DNA of 64,000 bases from Thermasporomyces sp040195635 (GCF_040195635.1 NZ_JBEFTX010000003.1:124001-188000); one strand, 5' to 3'. Counted from the first letter of the stretch, positions 1-8,240 are shown. Made by a program: numbers and translations. The notes: generated by a model from the letters alone, not told the origin.

Positions 1-698
1 AGCGCGACCCACCGCGCGTGCGTGTCGGGGGAGGACGCCTCGTCGCCGAGGAACGTGAAACGGCGATGGCCGTGGCTGACCAGGTGCTCGACGAGGGCGC
101 GGGCGCCGCCGTCGTTGTCGGCCGTGATGGAGTCGATGCCGGCGACGGCAGGGCGGGCCAGGAGGACGAGCCGGCGACCAGTCGCGGCGATGTGGCGTAC
201 GGCGTCGTCGTCGACGGTCCGCCCGAGGACGACCATCCCGTCGACGCGCGAGGCGAGGTCGAGCACCATGTCGCGAGCAGCCGGCCGCTCGTGCGTGGCG
301 AGGATGAGGACGGAGCGGCCGAGCTCGGCGGCCACCTCCTCGTAGCCGAGGACGACCTCCGCGAAGTACGGACCGGACAGGTCGGGGAAGACGATGCCGT
401 GCGCCGCGTGCCGGCGTTCCGCGAGCGACCGGCCGAGTCGGCTGGGCGTGTACCGCAGGTCGTCCACGGCGTCGAGGACCCGCCGGCGGGTGGTGGGCGC
501 AACGCTGGAACTTCCGCGGAGGACGCGCGAGACCGTCGCGATGGACACGTCCGCGCGGGCCGCGACCTCGTAGATCGTGACGCCGGTGCCGGCGTCCGCG
601 TTGTCGGTCGTCGCGGTGTCCCCGGCGGGCGCGGGGTCCTGGTGTGGCGAGGACGCCGTGTCACCGCCATCCGAGGTGCGCTGTGTAAGCGCTTTCAT
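1..698 (-). CDS. LacI-family transcriptional regulator (3' end outside window)
   Basis: Read on the minus strand from ATG at 698, this frame stays open to the window edge, so about 232 N-terminal residues are visible and the C-terminus is missing. After a 35-40-residue Ala/Asp/Thr-rich leader it has a classical LacI helix-turn-helix (TIYEVAARADVSIATVSRVL, about residues 40-60), then the hinge and the start of a periplasmic-binding-protein-like effector domain (GIVFPDLSGPYFAEVVLGYE; DGMVVLGR). Family knowledge: such dimers bind palindromic operators and usually control sugar uptake or catabolism; the ligand cannot be read here. No strong Shine-Dalgarno precedes the ATG. The start codon lies inside a LacI/CcpA-like operator, which suggests autoregulation. 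Confidence 0.9.
   Translation of the reverse strand, partial: MKALTQRTSDGGDTASSPHQDPAPAGDTATTDNADAGTGVTIYEVAARADVSIATVSRVLRGSSSVAPTTRRRVLDAVDDLRYTPSRLGRSLAERRHAAHGIVFPDLSGPYFAEVVLGYEEVAAELGRSVLILATHERPAARDMVLDLASRVDGMVVLGRTVDDDAVRHIAATGRRLVLLARPAVAGIDSITADNDGGARALVEHLVSHGHRRFTFLGDEASSPDTHARWVA
684..697 (-). promoter_or_regulatory. LacI/CcpA-type operator overlapping the regulator start codon
   Basis: The 14-mer TGAAAGCGCTTACA (minus strand) has the AAGCGCTT core typical of LacI/GalR/CcpA-family operators and fits the cre consensus TGWAANCGNTNWCA. It covers codons 1-5 of the LacI-type gene, so a bound repressor would block initiation of its own gene. The sequence match is direct; autoregulation is inferred. 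Confidence 0.5.
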
Positions 699-787
699 GG
701 TCCCGGAGTATGGCAGCACGCAGGCGGCGTGACACCTGTCGTACCGATCATGGCCAAGGATGGTTCGCGAAGCCCTGTGACCTGCAG

Positions 788-1330
788 CTACGCGCAGGCG
801 ACTGGTGGATCGGCGCGCGGCCACCGCTCGACGTCGTTCTGGACTCGCAGATAGGCGCCGTCAGGATCGGACGGCGTCAGCCAGAGTTGGAGTTTGCCGG
901 TCCGGTAGCCGGTGTCGGCGGCGTCGTCCGGGAGAGTGATGTGTCGCCGGAGACCCTTGTCGTACCCGCCATCCAGGACATCCTTCGGATCGCGGACGTA
1001 TTGTCGTACGCCCTCGATCGTCTTGGACACGGTCCCGGGTGGCCAGCCGAGATGGAGCAGGACGGCGCTCTGCCACCCGCAATGCTCGGGACCGGCGATG
1101 CTGTTCAGCTCGGTTCCCTCGACCGATCGACCATTCTTGGTCCAGGTCGGGCCGGGGAATGGCGCGGGTGGGGAGAAGTAGTCGCCCACATCGTCGCCCG
1201 CTCCGTTGGTCGAGGGTGATGGCGATGCCGAACGAGGTGACTCGGCAGGGCCGGCCTGGGTCCCACATGCCATCAAGACAGCGGCCAGCACCATCGTGGC
1301 GATTGTCGTCCTCACCTTCACGTGACGCAT
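788..1330 (-). CDS. Putative secreted lipoprotein of unknown function
   Basis: A 180-residue protein that I do not recognise beyond its export signal. The ATG at 1330 is chosen because it gives a short basic N-region (MRHVKVR), a hydrophobic core (TTIATMVLAAVL) and a lipobox LMAC with the modified cysteine at about residue 22; upstream in-frame starts would bury the signal. The mature part begins with a Pro/Ser-rich tether and continues as a compact domain of about 120 residues with GPEHCGWQSAVLLHLGWPPG and a YVRDPKDVL segment. One mature cysteine (EHCGW) is visible. It is divergent from the metalloprotease-like gene that starts at 1488, so the 157-bp gap probably holds both promoters. It likely sits on the outer face of the membrane; no enzymatic motif is evident. 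Confidence 0.7.
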   Translation of the reverse strand: MRHVKVRTTIATMVLAAVLMACGTQAGPAESPRSASPSPSTNGAGDDVGDYFSPPAPFPGPTWTKNGRSVEGTELNSIAGPEHCGWQSAVLLHLGWPPGTVSKTIEGVRQYVRDPKDVLDGGYDKGLRRHITLPDDAADTGYRTGKLQLWLTPSDPDGAYLRVQNDVERWPRADPPVACA

Positions 1331-1487
1331 CCACCGCCCGCGAGGTTGCCACTGCGCGCGGAACGACCAGGCTGGCGGAAATCGGCTCGCCAGGATCATT
1401 CCTGCCAGCTTTGTACATATGCCTTGAACTTCGACGGCCTCCCATTGACCATGTGCGCACCCGTTCCTCGGTCCCAGGAGGTCACGC

Positions 1488-2249
1488 ATGCGGCTCAAAG
1501 TCCTCTCCGCCATTGTGGGTGCGCTCGGGCTCATCCTGGCGCTCCCCGCGAGCGCTGGTGCAAGTCACTCCTGGGGCAACTACCACTGGGCACGTACCCA
1601 GAATCCGTTCACGCTGGCCCTGGGCGACAACGTTTCCAGTGCCTGGGACTCCTACCTGTCGACGGCGAGCAGCGACTGGAGCAAGTCGTCCGTCCTCGAC
1701 ACCAGGGTCGTCGCTGGAGGCGCTAGGTCCAAGAACTGCCGGCCGACGAGCGGACGCGGCGAGGTGTGCAACGCGGCGTACGGAAACAACGGGTGGCTTG
1801 GCGTCGCCCAGATCTGGGTGAGCGGTAACCACATCACGCAGGGAACGGTCAAGCTCAACGACACCTACTTCAACACCTCGACCTACAACACCCCGGCGTG
1901 GCGCAACCTTGTGATGTGCCAGGAGGTCGGCCACGTCTTCGGCCTCGACCACCAGGACGAGAACTTCGACAATCCGAACCTCGGTACGTGCATGGACTAC
2001 ACCAGCGACCCGGCCAGCAACCAGCACCCCAACGCCCACGACTACGCACAGCTCGAGACGATCTACGCCCACCTGGACTCCACCACCACGGTCGGATCAT
2101 CCACGGCCGGCCACGGTCGGTCGGGGCTGCACTCGCGGGCCGAGTGGGGGCAGGCACTTCACCGGACCGCGGACGGTTCCGAGTCCCTCTACGCGCGGGA
2201 TCTTGGGCAGGGTGAGAAGGTCTTCACGTTCGTCTTCTGGACGCCGTGA
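1488..2249 (+). CDS. Secreted metalloprotease-like protein with QExxH in place of HExxH
   Basis: A 253-residue secreted protein with a Sec signal peptide (MRLKVLSAIVGALGLILALP, cleavage near ASA-GA). A perfect AGGAGG lies about 6 nt before the ATG. The core carries CQEVGHVFGLDH at residues 144-155, which aligns with the metzincin/matrixin motif HExxHxxGxxH except that the first zinc-ligand His is Gln145. Glu146, His149 and His155 are kept. A Met-turn-like CMDY follows at about residue 170. The C-terminal 45 residues look like a low-complexity tail. Family knowledge: matrixins are secreted zinc endopeptidases. Whether Gln145 allows metal binding is unclear; it may be a pseudo-protease or use an altered ligand set. 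The stop directly abuts the stop of the converging FAD-subunit gene. Confidence 0.8.
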   Translation: MRLKVLSAIVGALGLILALPASAGASHSWGNYHWARTQNPFTLALGDNVSSAWDSYLSTASSDWSKSSVLDTRVVAGGARSKNCRPTSGRGEVCNAAYGNNGWLGVAQIWVSGNHITQGTVKLNDTYFNTSTYNTPAWRNLVMCQEVGHVFGLDHQDENFDNPNLGTCMDYTSDPASNQHPNAHDYAQLETIYAHLDSTTTVGSSTAGHGRSGLHSRAEWGQALHRTADGSESLYARDLGQGEKVFTFVFWTP

Positions 2250-3140
2250 TCACCTCACCTGCGAGATCGCGTCCCGGGCGCGCCGGACGAGCGCTTCGCC
2301 CAGCTCGATCTTGAACGCCGAACCTGGCAGCGGTGTCGCACCGCCGAGCCCGCCGTCGGGAGACTCCAGCAGCCAGGGGATCGGCGCGACGCCGGCGAGG
2401 GCGATGCGTACGTCGTCGCCTCGCCGTACCGCCGCCACACCGACGAGCGGGAACGCATACCGCGCTCGGTCCATCGCCTTGAGGTAGGTGCTGGCGTCCG
2501 GCCGGGGCACGTCGAGCTCGAGGATCAGTTCGCCCCGCCGGAGCGTGGTGTTGCTGCGGTTGTCGTCGGTCGGGAGCCGGTACAGGTCGGCGATGGGGAG
2601 TTCCCGTTGGGTGGTACGGACCGTCGCCCCCAGAGCGACCAGCGCGGCCACCGGGTCGGACGGATGTGCGGAGGAGCAGTGGCTGTTGCCGAACACGGCG
2701 TGCTCGTCGCCGCGGCCGGCGCGGGCGAGGCACCGGTCGCCGCCGGCGAGCCAGCAGCTCTGGCCGAGCCGCCAGTACCAGCAGCGGGTCGCCTGCAGCA
2801 GGTTGCCGGCGATCGACCCCATGCCGCGGATCTGCGGGGACGCGGACAGCCGGCAGGCTTCCCGCAGGGCATCCGGGACGCTTTCGGGGGCGTGTTCCAG
2901 CTCGGCGAGCGTGGTGCCCGCGCCGATCCGCACACCCCCGCCCTGCCCGTCTGCACCGTCGTACGGCTCGATTCCGCGTGGCACGACCGCACGCACGTCG
3001 ACGAGGGTGTCGGCCGAGAGCAGCCCGTCGCGAAGGAGCGGTACGACGTCGGTGCCGCCGGCGAGCGGCACCGAACCGTTGTCGAAGCCGGCTCCGCCCA
3101 GCTCGGCCGGGTCGAGGCTAGACAGTCGCTGGAGCTTCAT
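2250..3140 (-). CDS. Molybdenum hydroxylase (xanthine dehydrogenase type), FAD-binding subunit
   Basis: A 296-residue medium subunit. ATG at 3140 (MKLQRLSSLDPAELGG) is chosen because it overlaps the end of the molybdenum-subunit gene by 23 nt and starts the FAD_binding_5 fold; a longer frame runs back into that gene. The FAD pyrophosphate-binding segment PLAGGTDVVPLLRDG and the isoalloxazine-site segment QIRGMGSIAGNLLQATRCWYWR are present, followed by a Cys-containing insertion (CWLAGGDRCLARAGRGDEH) like that of YagS-type subunits. It would pass electrons from the 2Fe-2S subunit via FAD to NAD or another acceptor. It is the third gene of the 2Fe-2S / molybdenum / FAD operon. The substrate is not determined: xanthine, aldehyde, nicotinate or CO-type enzymes share this layout. 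Confidence 0.93.
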   Translation of the reverse strand: MKLQRLSSLDPAELGGAGFDNGSVPLAGGTDVVPLLRDGLLSADTLVDVRAVVPRGIEPYDGADGQGGGVRIGAGTTLAELEHAPESVPDALREACRLSASPQIRGMGSIAGNLLQATRCWYWRLGQSCWLAGGDRCLARAGRGDEHAVFGNSHCSSAHPSDPVAALVALGATVRTTQRELPIADLYRLPTDDNRSNTTLRRGELILELDVPRPDASTYLKAMDRARYAFPLVGVAAVRRGDDVRIALAGVAPIPWLLESPDGGLGGATPLPGSAFKIELGEALVRRARDAISQVR

Positions 3141-5436
3141 GGCGTTCCCTCGCTGCCTTGTTGTCGGCCCGGTCGGCCCGGTCGGCCCGGTCGGCTCTGT
3201 CCGCTCTGTCGGCCGCGTCGCGAAGCGCCCGGAGCATCGCCTCGCGGTCGATCGGGAGCTCGTGGACGTCGGCTCCGGTCGCGTCCCGAATGGCGTTGGC
3301 GATGGCAGCGGCGGTCGGGATGATCGGCGGCTCGCCCAGTCCCTTCGCGCCGAGGCTGGTGAGGTTCGGATCGGGAACGTCGACGAGCTCGGTGATGATC
3401 TCAGGGACGTCGGCGATCGTCGGCATCCGGTAGCTGTCGAGCGTCTGGGTGAGGACGACACCGGTCGCGGGGTCGAGGAGCCGTTCTTCGGACAAGGTGT
3501 GTCCGATGCCCTGGATCACACCGCCCTCGAGCTGGCTCGACGCGCCCAGGGGGTTGATGACCCGGCCGACGTCGTGGATCGCGGCCAGCCGCTCCACCCG
3601 GATCTCGCCGGTCTCGATGTCGACCGCCACCTCGGCGACCTGCACCCCGAAGGTGTGGACACCCATGCCGGTGGGGTTGGGGCCACGCGCGCCGGTGCCG
3701 AGGATCTGCGCGTTGCCGAGCAGGCCGAGAAGCTCCTCGACCGGCCACGACTCGGCGCCGTCGGCCGTCTCGATCCGACCGGCCCGCAGGCTCAGCTCCT
3801 CCGGCGTGCGTTCGTACCGCTGGGCCGTGATGTCGAGGATCTGCCGCCGCGCGTCGCCGGCGGCAGCGCGCACCGCCGGGCCCATCGACGGGGTCGTCGA
3901 CGAGCCGGCCGCGGCGACCGCGTACGGCCCGCGATCGGTGTTGCCGAGCACCAGATCGACGCTCTCCAAGGGGAAACCGAGCTCCTCGGCCGCGATCTGC
4001 GACATGGCTGTGCGTGAGCCGGTGCCGATGTCCTGCATGGCCGTCACCACGGTGGCGCGGGCATCGGAACCGACCCGCACCCACGCATACGACGGAGGTC
4101 CGCCGCCGCCGTACCAGATCTGGCTCGCCAGACCGACGCCTCGCCGCCATGGTCCCTCGCTGCGGGCGCGTACGTCGTGTCGGCGGTCCCAGTGCTTGTC
4201 GGCGAGGTCGTAGCAGTCCAGCAGGTGGTTGGCGGAGTACGTCACACCGGACGCCGGGTCCGAGCCGGAGTAGTTGCGGCGGCGCACCTCCAGCGGGTCC
4301 ATCTTCAGCTTCACCGCAAGCTCGTCGACCAGGCACTCCAGGCCGAACGTCCCCTCGACGAAGCCGGGTGCGCGGAACGCCGCCATCGGTGGGGTGTTGA
4401 GCTTTGCGGCGTACTCGACGGTACGCACGTTCGGGCAGGCGTACAGGGTCTGCATCGGGCCGGCGGTCGAGGCCATCCAGCCGTTCCACCCGAGGGCCGC
4501 CACGAAGTCGCCGCCGAGCGCGACGATCGTGCCGTCGCGCTTGGCACCGATCGTGAGGCGTTGGATGGTGGCGTTGCGGTTGCCGGCGGCGAGGTTCTCC
4601 TCCCGGCGGGTGAGCGCGCAACGAACGGGACGGCCGGTGCGCCTGGCGAGCTCGGCCGCGATGAACGTGTAGTGGCCGGCGTCGTTCTTGGCGCCGAAGC
4701 CGCCGCCCATGTACTCGCAGATCACCCGCACCTTGTCGGCGGGAACCTTCAGCGCGCGGGCGACGCCGCTGCGGACGCCCCAGATGTCCTGGGTGGACGT
4801 GTGGACGACGAGCGTGTCGCCCTCCCATGCGCACACGGACTGGTGGGTCTCGAGCGAGTTGTGCAGCACGGTCTGGGTGCGGTACTCCGACTCGACCACG
4901 ACGTCCGCCTCGGCGAGCGCGGTGTCGAAGTCGCCGCGGGCATAGTGGCGGGGGTCGGAGGTGAAGTGCTCCCGGCGTACGGCGTCGTCCGGGTCGAGGA
5001 CCGGTTCCAGTACCTCCCAGTCGACCTCGACCAGGTCCAGCGCGGCCCGGGCCTGGGCGAAGCTGTCGGCCGCGAGGGCGGCGACGGGTGCGCCGTGGTA
5101 GCCGGCAAGCTCCTCGACCTCGGGCGCGTCCCCGGGTCCGATCGCGGCCCGGACACCAGGTGCGTCGAGCGCGCGGGTGAGGTCGATCGCGCGTACCCGG
5201 GCATGGGCGTGGGGCGAACGCAGAACGGCTGCGTGCAGCATGCCGGGCAGGCGTACGTCGGCGGTGTAGATCGCCTCACCCCTGGCGCGGGCCGGCGCGG
5301 ACTTGCGCAGGGCCGGGCGTCCGACGACGTCGCGCGGACCGGCCGGCCACTGGTCGAGCGAGTCCTCGTCGACCACCAGCCAGATCGTTTCGTACCGGCC
5401 TTCGACTTCCTTCTCGGTCTTGATCAGGCGCGCCAC
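3118..5436 (-). CDS. Molybdenum hydroxylase, molybdopterin-binding large subunit
   Basis: A 772-residue subunit. GTG at 5436 is chosen because a GGAGG lies about 11 nt upstream and it overlaps the 2Fe-2S gene by 13 nt; the longer in-frame extension is a shadow of that gene. The Ald_Xan_dh_C fold starts near KSAPARARGEAIYTADVRLP. MoCo-binding segments are visible: EYMGGGFGAKN, an RAPGFVEGTFGLE loop, AVAAAGSSTTPSMGPA, and GLGEPPI containing the conserved catalytic-base Glu. It oxidises a C-H bond by hydroxylation at the Mo centre. No CO-dehydrogenase AYxCSFR loop is seen. The C-terminus carries an odd Ala-Asp-Arg repeat encoded by 9-bp tandem units at 3163-3216. The modABC operon at 38-41 kb could supply molybdate (inference). 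Confidence 0.93.
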   Translation of the reverse strand: MARLIKTEKEVEGRYETIWLVVDEDSLDQWPAGPRDVVGRPALRKSAPARARGEAIYTADVRLPGMLHAAVLRSPHAHARVRAIDLTRALDAPGVRAAIGPGDAPEVEELAGYHGAPVAALAADSFAQARAALDLVEVDWEVLEPVLDPDDAVRREHFTSDPRHYARGDFDTALAEADVVVESEYRTQTVLHNSLETHQSVCAWEGDTLVVHTSTQDIWGVRSGVARALKVPADKVRVICEYMGGGFGAKNDAGHYTFIAAELARRTGRPVRCALTRREENLAAGNRNATIQRLTIGAKRDGTIVALGGDFVAALGWNGWMASTAGPMQTLYACPNVRTVEYAAKLNTPPMAAFRAPGFVEGTFGLECLVDELAVKLKMDPLEVRRRNYSGSDPASGVTYSANHLLDCYDLADKHWDRRHDVRARSEGPWRRGVGLASQIWYGGGGPPSYAWVRVGSDARATVVTAMQDIGTGSRTAMSQIAAEELGFPLESVDLVLGNTDRGPYAVAAAGSSTTPSMGPAVRAAAGDARRQILDITAQRYERTPEELSLRAGRIETADGAESWPVEELLGLLGNAQILGTGARGPNPTGMGVHTFGVQVAEVAVDIETGEIRVERLAAIHDVGRVINPLGASSQLEGGVIQGIGHTLSEERLLDPATGVVLTQTLDSYRMPTIADVPEIITELVDVPDPNLTSLGAKGLGEPPIIPTAAAIANAIRDATGADVHELPIDREAMLRALRDAADRADRADRADRADRADNKAARERHEAPATV
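3163..3216. repeat. Six tandem 9-bp units inside the molybdenum-subunit gene
   Basis: Three perfect GTCGGCCCG units followed by three diverged units (GTCGGCTCT, GTCCGCTCT, GTCGGCCGC). On the coding strand they encode an ADR-type tripeptide repeat at the C-terminus of the molybdenum hydroxylase, so the expansion keeps frame. Confidence 0.9.
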
Positions 5437-5954
5437 GAGAGGATCGCCTCCTCGATCTTGGGGTAGGCGCCGCACCGGCAGATGTTCCCGGCCATCGCGT
5501 GCCGGATCTCCTCCCGGGTCGGCTCGGGGTTGCCCTCCACGAGGGCGGCGGCGGACACGATCTGTCCAGGCGTACAGAATCCACACTGCAGGGCGTCACA
5601 GCGGACGAACGCGTCGACCATCGGGTGGTCACGGAGGCCCTCGATCGTGGTGATCTCGGCGCCGTCGACGCTGTGGGCGAGGGTGAGGCACGACAAGGTA
5701 GGCCTGCCGTCGACGAGGACCGTGCAGGCGCCGCAGTGGCCTTCACCGCAGGCGACCTTGGTGCCGGTGAAGCCGAGGTCGTCGCGGAGGACCTCCGCGA
5801 GCGTCTGGCCCACCGGCGCGTCGACGTCGTGGCGCTGGCCGTTGAGGCTGAACCTGGTAGTTCCAGGGCTGCCGGCGGCGCGGTTGGCGCCCCCGTCGGC
5901 GTGGGTGGCGGAACCGGTTACGGCGTCGGCAGGCGACGCGGCGTCGGCCGTCAC
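5424..5954 (-). CDS. Molybdenum hydroxylase, [2Fe-2S] small subunit
   Basis: A 176-residue small subunit, first gene of the three-gene operon. The plant-type ferredoxin cluster motif CGEGHCGACTVLVDGRPTLSC is followed by the second, alpha-helical cluster motif CGFCTPGQ and CRCGAYPKIEEAI, giving the two cofactors that relay electrons from molybdopterin to FAD. The start is a GTG at 5954; the first 30 residues are an Ala/Asp/Thr-rich leader, longer than usual. It could be a short Tat-independent extension, or the true start may lie further in, just before FSLNGQRHDV. It overlaps the molybdenum-subunit start by 13 nt, which indicates translational coupling. Confidence 0.93.
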   Translation of the reverse strand: MTADAASPADAVTGSATHADGGANRAAGSPGTTRFSLNGQRHDVDAPVGQTLAEVLRDDLGFTGTKVACGEGHCGACTVLVDGRPTLSCLTLAHSVDGAEITTIEGLRDHPMVDAFVRCDALQCGFCTPGQIVSAAALVEGNPEPTREEIRHAMAGNICRCGAYPKIEEAILSWRA

Positions 5955-6098
5955 CGCAGGCTCCGGCGACGCATCCGCGGGGAAAGCTGGCGGTCGGTGT
6001 CCATGGCGGCCCCTTTGTCGAACGTCTGACGCAGCCCCCCGCCTGTCCCATCGTCCCGGATGCGTCCTCAGGACACAACGCCCGAGACCTGGGCCCTG

Positions 6099-6857
6099 TC
6101 AGTGACGTCCTCGCCTGCGGTGTTGCCTCGGCACCGTCCGACCCTCGTCAACCTCGTCGTAGTCGGCGTCGTAGGCGGTCTCGACCTGCGGCGAATCGTC
6201 CGAAGGCAGCGGGGTCTTCCCGGCGACGTCGCGGACGCCTTCCCCCGCGCTCCTGCCCGCGTCCCCGACACCCTGGCCGACCTCGCTGGCGCCCTTCCCG
6301 GCTCCTCGCCCGACCTCGCCTACACCTTCGCCGGCGCCTCGGCCGACTTCGCCTACACCTTCGCCGGCGCCTCGGCCGACCTCCCGCACGCCCTCGCCCG
6401 CACCCTGGGCGACCTCACGGACCCCTTCCCCAGCGCCACGGCCGACCTCACGGACCCCTTCTCCCGCACCCTGGCCGACCTTCTCCACCCCTCGGCCGAT
6501 GGGCCTCGTCAGGGACGTCAGGATCTCGGGGTTGTTGTCGATGGTCCGCATCACCCGGTCGACGATCTGTGCCACCTTGTCGAGCTTCACCTTGAGCATG
6601 GCCTGGGCGCTGACGTTCTCGATGTTCAGCTCCACCTTGCCGAGGGTGGCGTCCGCGCCGACATGAATCTCCACGATGTCCAGCACTCTCGCGTGCAGGT
6701 CCACGTGTGCCTCGAGGTCTTCCACGTTGAGGGTGATCTTCTCGACTCCGAGGTCGGGAATGCTCAGGAAGACGTCGGGGTCCTGGTTGGAACCCAGCCA
6801 ATCCTGCGCACTCGCATCCTCGAGACTGTGGGCGCGGTCGGCGTCGCTGTCAGTCAC
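6099..6857 (-). CDS. 11-residue-repeat protein of unknown function
   Basis: A 252-residue protein from GTG at 6857, preceded by a G-rich ribosome-binding site. The N-terminal 110 residues form a coherent domain with regular beta/alpha patterning (LGVEKITLNVEDLEAHVDLH, then IVEIHVGADATLGKVEL). Residues about 125-205 consist of seven or eight tandem 11-mers of the type GAGEGVREVGR, which would form a long amphipathic helix similar to LEA or apolipoprotein repeats. The tail is acidic, then basic (RQHRRRGRH). No signal peptide or membrane segment is seen. The repeat unit is 33 bp in DNA. Repeats of this kind often bind membranes or protect against desiccation, but that is only analogy; I do not recognise the family. 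Confidence 0.75.
   Translation of the reverse strand: MTDSDADRAHSLEDASAQDWLGSNQDPDVFLSIPDLGVEKITLNVEDLEAHVDLHARVLDIVEIHVGADATLGKVELNIENVSAQAMLKVKLDKVAQIVDRVMRTIDNNPEILTSLTRPIGRGVEKVGQGAGEGVREVGRGAGEGVREVAQGAGEGVREVGRGAGEGVGEVGRGAGEGVGEVGRGAGKGASEVGQGVGDAGRSAGEGVRDVAGKTPLPSDDSPQVETAYDADYDEVDEGRTVPRQHRRRGRH
6232..6485. repeat. 33-bp in-frame tandem repeat array
   Basis: Seven to eight diverged copies of a 33-bp unit encode the GAGEGVREVGR-type 11-mers. Two adjacent copies around 6310-6378 are nearly identical, which suggests recent duplication or gene conversion. Confidence 0.85.
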
Positions 6858-7059
6858 TCTGGAACCCCCATGACTTTCCCGGCCTAGGACTACCTACCCT
6901 CCGCTCCTGCTGATGAACAGGTGAGTATGCCGACGACCATGAGAAGGACGCCGAACGCAAGGAATCCACGGTCGTACGCAAACCCCACGTTGTCTGCGAG
7001 CAGACGAATCCGTGCCACGGGAGCACGAGATCAGTACCGCCTTCGCGGCCGGCCCGCAC

Positions 7060-7335
7060 TCACCGGATCGTCGTCCGATCCCACAGGTCCGCCGCGTTCA
7101 CCGCTGCGGCGGCCAGGGAGGCGGGCGAGCTGTCCGATCTCGTCAGCATCAAGCCAGGAAGCAGTTCTGCGGCTTCGACCAGCAGAGTTCCGGCGCCACA
7201 GCATGGGTCGAGCACGTGATCACCCGGCCGCAGCCGGGCGCGGCCGCCATGGCGGGCGGCGACCGGCGGATGCAGTGTGCCCGGAACCGATGCCTGTTTC
7301 CAGGTGCGGCGATGAAGCGGATGCCGGGCCACACA
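7060..7335 (-). pseudogene. Fragment of a SAM-dependent (RNA) methyltransferase
   Basis: The minus-strand frame reads PLHRRTWKQASVPGTLHPP, then RPGDHVLDPCCGAGTLLVEAA, then ASLAAAAVNA before a stop at 7060. This order (RR..., PGTLHPPVA, motif I DPCCGAGTLL, then an acidic-loop region) matches the Rossmann core of THUMP/UPF0020-type RNA methyltransferases. The normal gene would continue for over 100 residues with an NLPW-type catalytic motif, which I cannot find downstream, and the N-terminal THUMP part is also missing. I read it as a decayed remnant, not a functional gene. Confidence 0.55.
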
Positions 7336-7435
7336 CCCTGGCGAGGGCGACGGCGTCATCGTCTGAGACACGGCAAGGCCTACATATTGTGTCTGCCGGT
7401 GTGCGAGATGTAACGAATGGCCCTGCCCACCGCGT

Positions 7436-7948
7436 TCACCGGCGAGCAGGGCTGTCAACGATGAGGGTTGATCTTTGCCATTTGTCGAACGCGCATGGTT
7501 CCCCGCCGGCGCGCAGGAGGACCTGCACGGTTGTGGCATCGCCACCGACGTCGAGCTTCATCGAACAGTCGGCATGCTCATCGGACCTGTTGCCGCTTGA
7601 GCGTTCGTTGGTGCATCCGCTGTCGCCGCACGGCCGTACCCGCATCTCGATCACGTACTCGCTGCCGCGTGCCAGCCGTTTGAAGATCAGTCGATTTGCT
7701 TGCCACTCGCTGGCTGTGCCGACGACCTGACCGGATGCGGTGCGAAGGGTGGCTTCGGCGAAGAACTCATCGGCGTGCCTGCCAGCCATCTGCTCGTTGG
7801 CCGCCGCCACTACGAGCGTAGAGTCACCGGATGGGACTGGCTTCTGGTTGTTGTCCGCTGCAACAGTCCGGTCCGCGGTCTCAGGGCGGCAGCTTGGCAA
7901 CGCTGTGAGGGCGAGAAGTAGGAGAACTGCTGTGGCTCGGCTCCGCAT
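7436..7948 (-). CDS. Putative lipoprotein of unknown function
   Basis: A 170-residue lipoprotein. ATG at 7948 gives MRSRATAVLLLLALTALPSC with lipobox LPSC and lipid-modified Cys20; a longer frame upstream adds a basic stretch that would spoil the signal. After a Glu/Thr/Asn-rich linker, the mature domain (about residues 50-170) contains four cysteines (RPCGDSGC, ADCSMKL, GEPCAF) that could form two disulfides, and an alternating hydrophobic pattern suggesting a small beta sandwich. The order (SEYVIEMRVRPCG, then TTVQVLLRAGG) resembles extracellular Ig-like or DUF-type lipoproteins, but I cannot assign a family. An AGAGGGG lies just before the start. It is flanked by remnants on both sides and appears monocistronic. 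Confidence 0.65.
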   Translation of the reverse strand: MRSRATAVLLLLALTALPSCRPETADRTVAADNNQKPVPSGDSTLVVAAANEQMAGRHADEFFAEATLRTASGQVVGTASEWQANRLIFKRLARGSEYVIEMRVRPCGDSGCTNERSSGNRSDEHADCSMKLDVGGDATTVQVLLRAGGEPCAFDKWQRSTLIVDSPARR

Positions 7949-8051
7949 GCCCCTCTGACGCCTCAGTGGCGTCGGCTGGTTGCCTGGCCGACGGCCCCTC
8001 TTTGCGCCGCGCATCCGTCACCTTGCTCGGGCAGTTGTTCTAGCTGGTGAC

Positions 8052-8240
8052 TCAGAACAGGAACCCGAACCCGTTCCAGTCTCCCAGAGCCGACGTGCGC
8101 ACCTTCTCGAATAGTAGGAGCCGACTCCGTACATCGTCAGATTCGCGTGCTGCTCGTCCTAGGTAGAATCCGGAGCCCGCTGAGACCAGGGCCAGGTCGA
8201 GGCGGGGGAGACCCGCGGCGCCGGAGTCTGCCGCCACATG
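8052..8240 (-). pseudogene. Possible C-terminal remnant of an XRE/DUF5753-type regulator
   Basis: A minus-strand frame ends LDLALVSAGSGFYLGRAA, then SDDVRSRLLLFEKVRTSAL before a stop at 8052. The pattern (YLE-like strand, then DVRRY..F..LR..AL) resembles the last 40 residues of DUF5753 domains in actinobacterial XRE-family regulators. No N-terminal HTH is found in any frame upstream, so at best this is a decayed tail. The rest of the 418-bp stretch 7949-8366 shows nothing I can interpret. Confidence 0.25.

Noticed and set aside
2488..4017. Long plus-strand frame opposite the molybdenum hydroxylase genes
   Set aside because: It is a shadow of high-GC third-position bias and has no domain similarity; the minus-strand genes carry all cofactor motifs.
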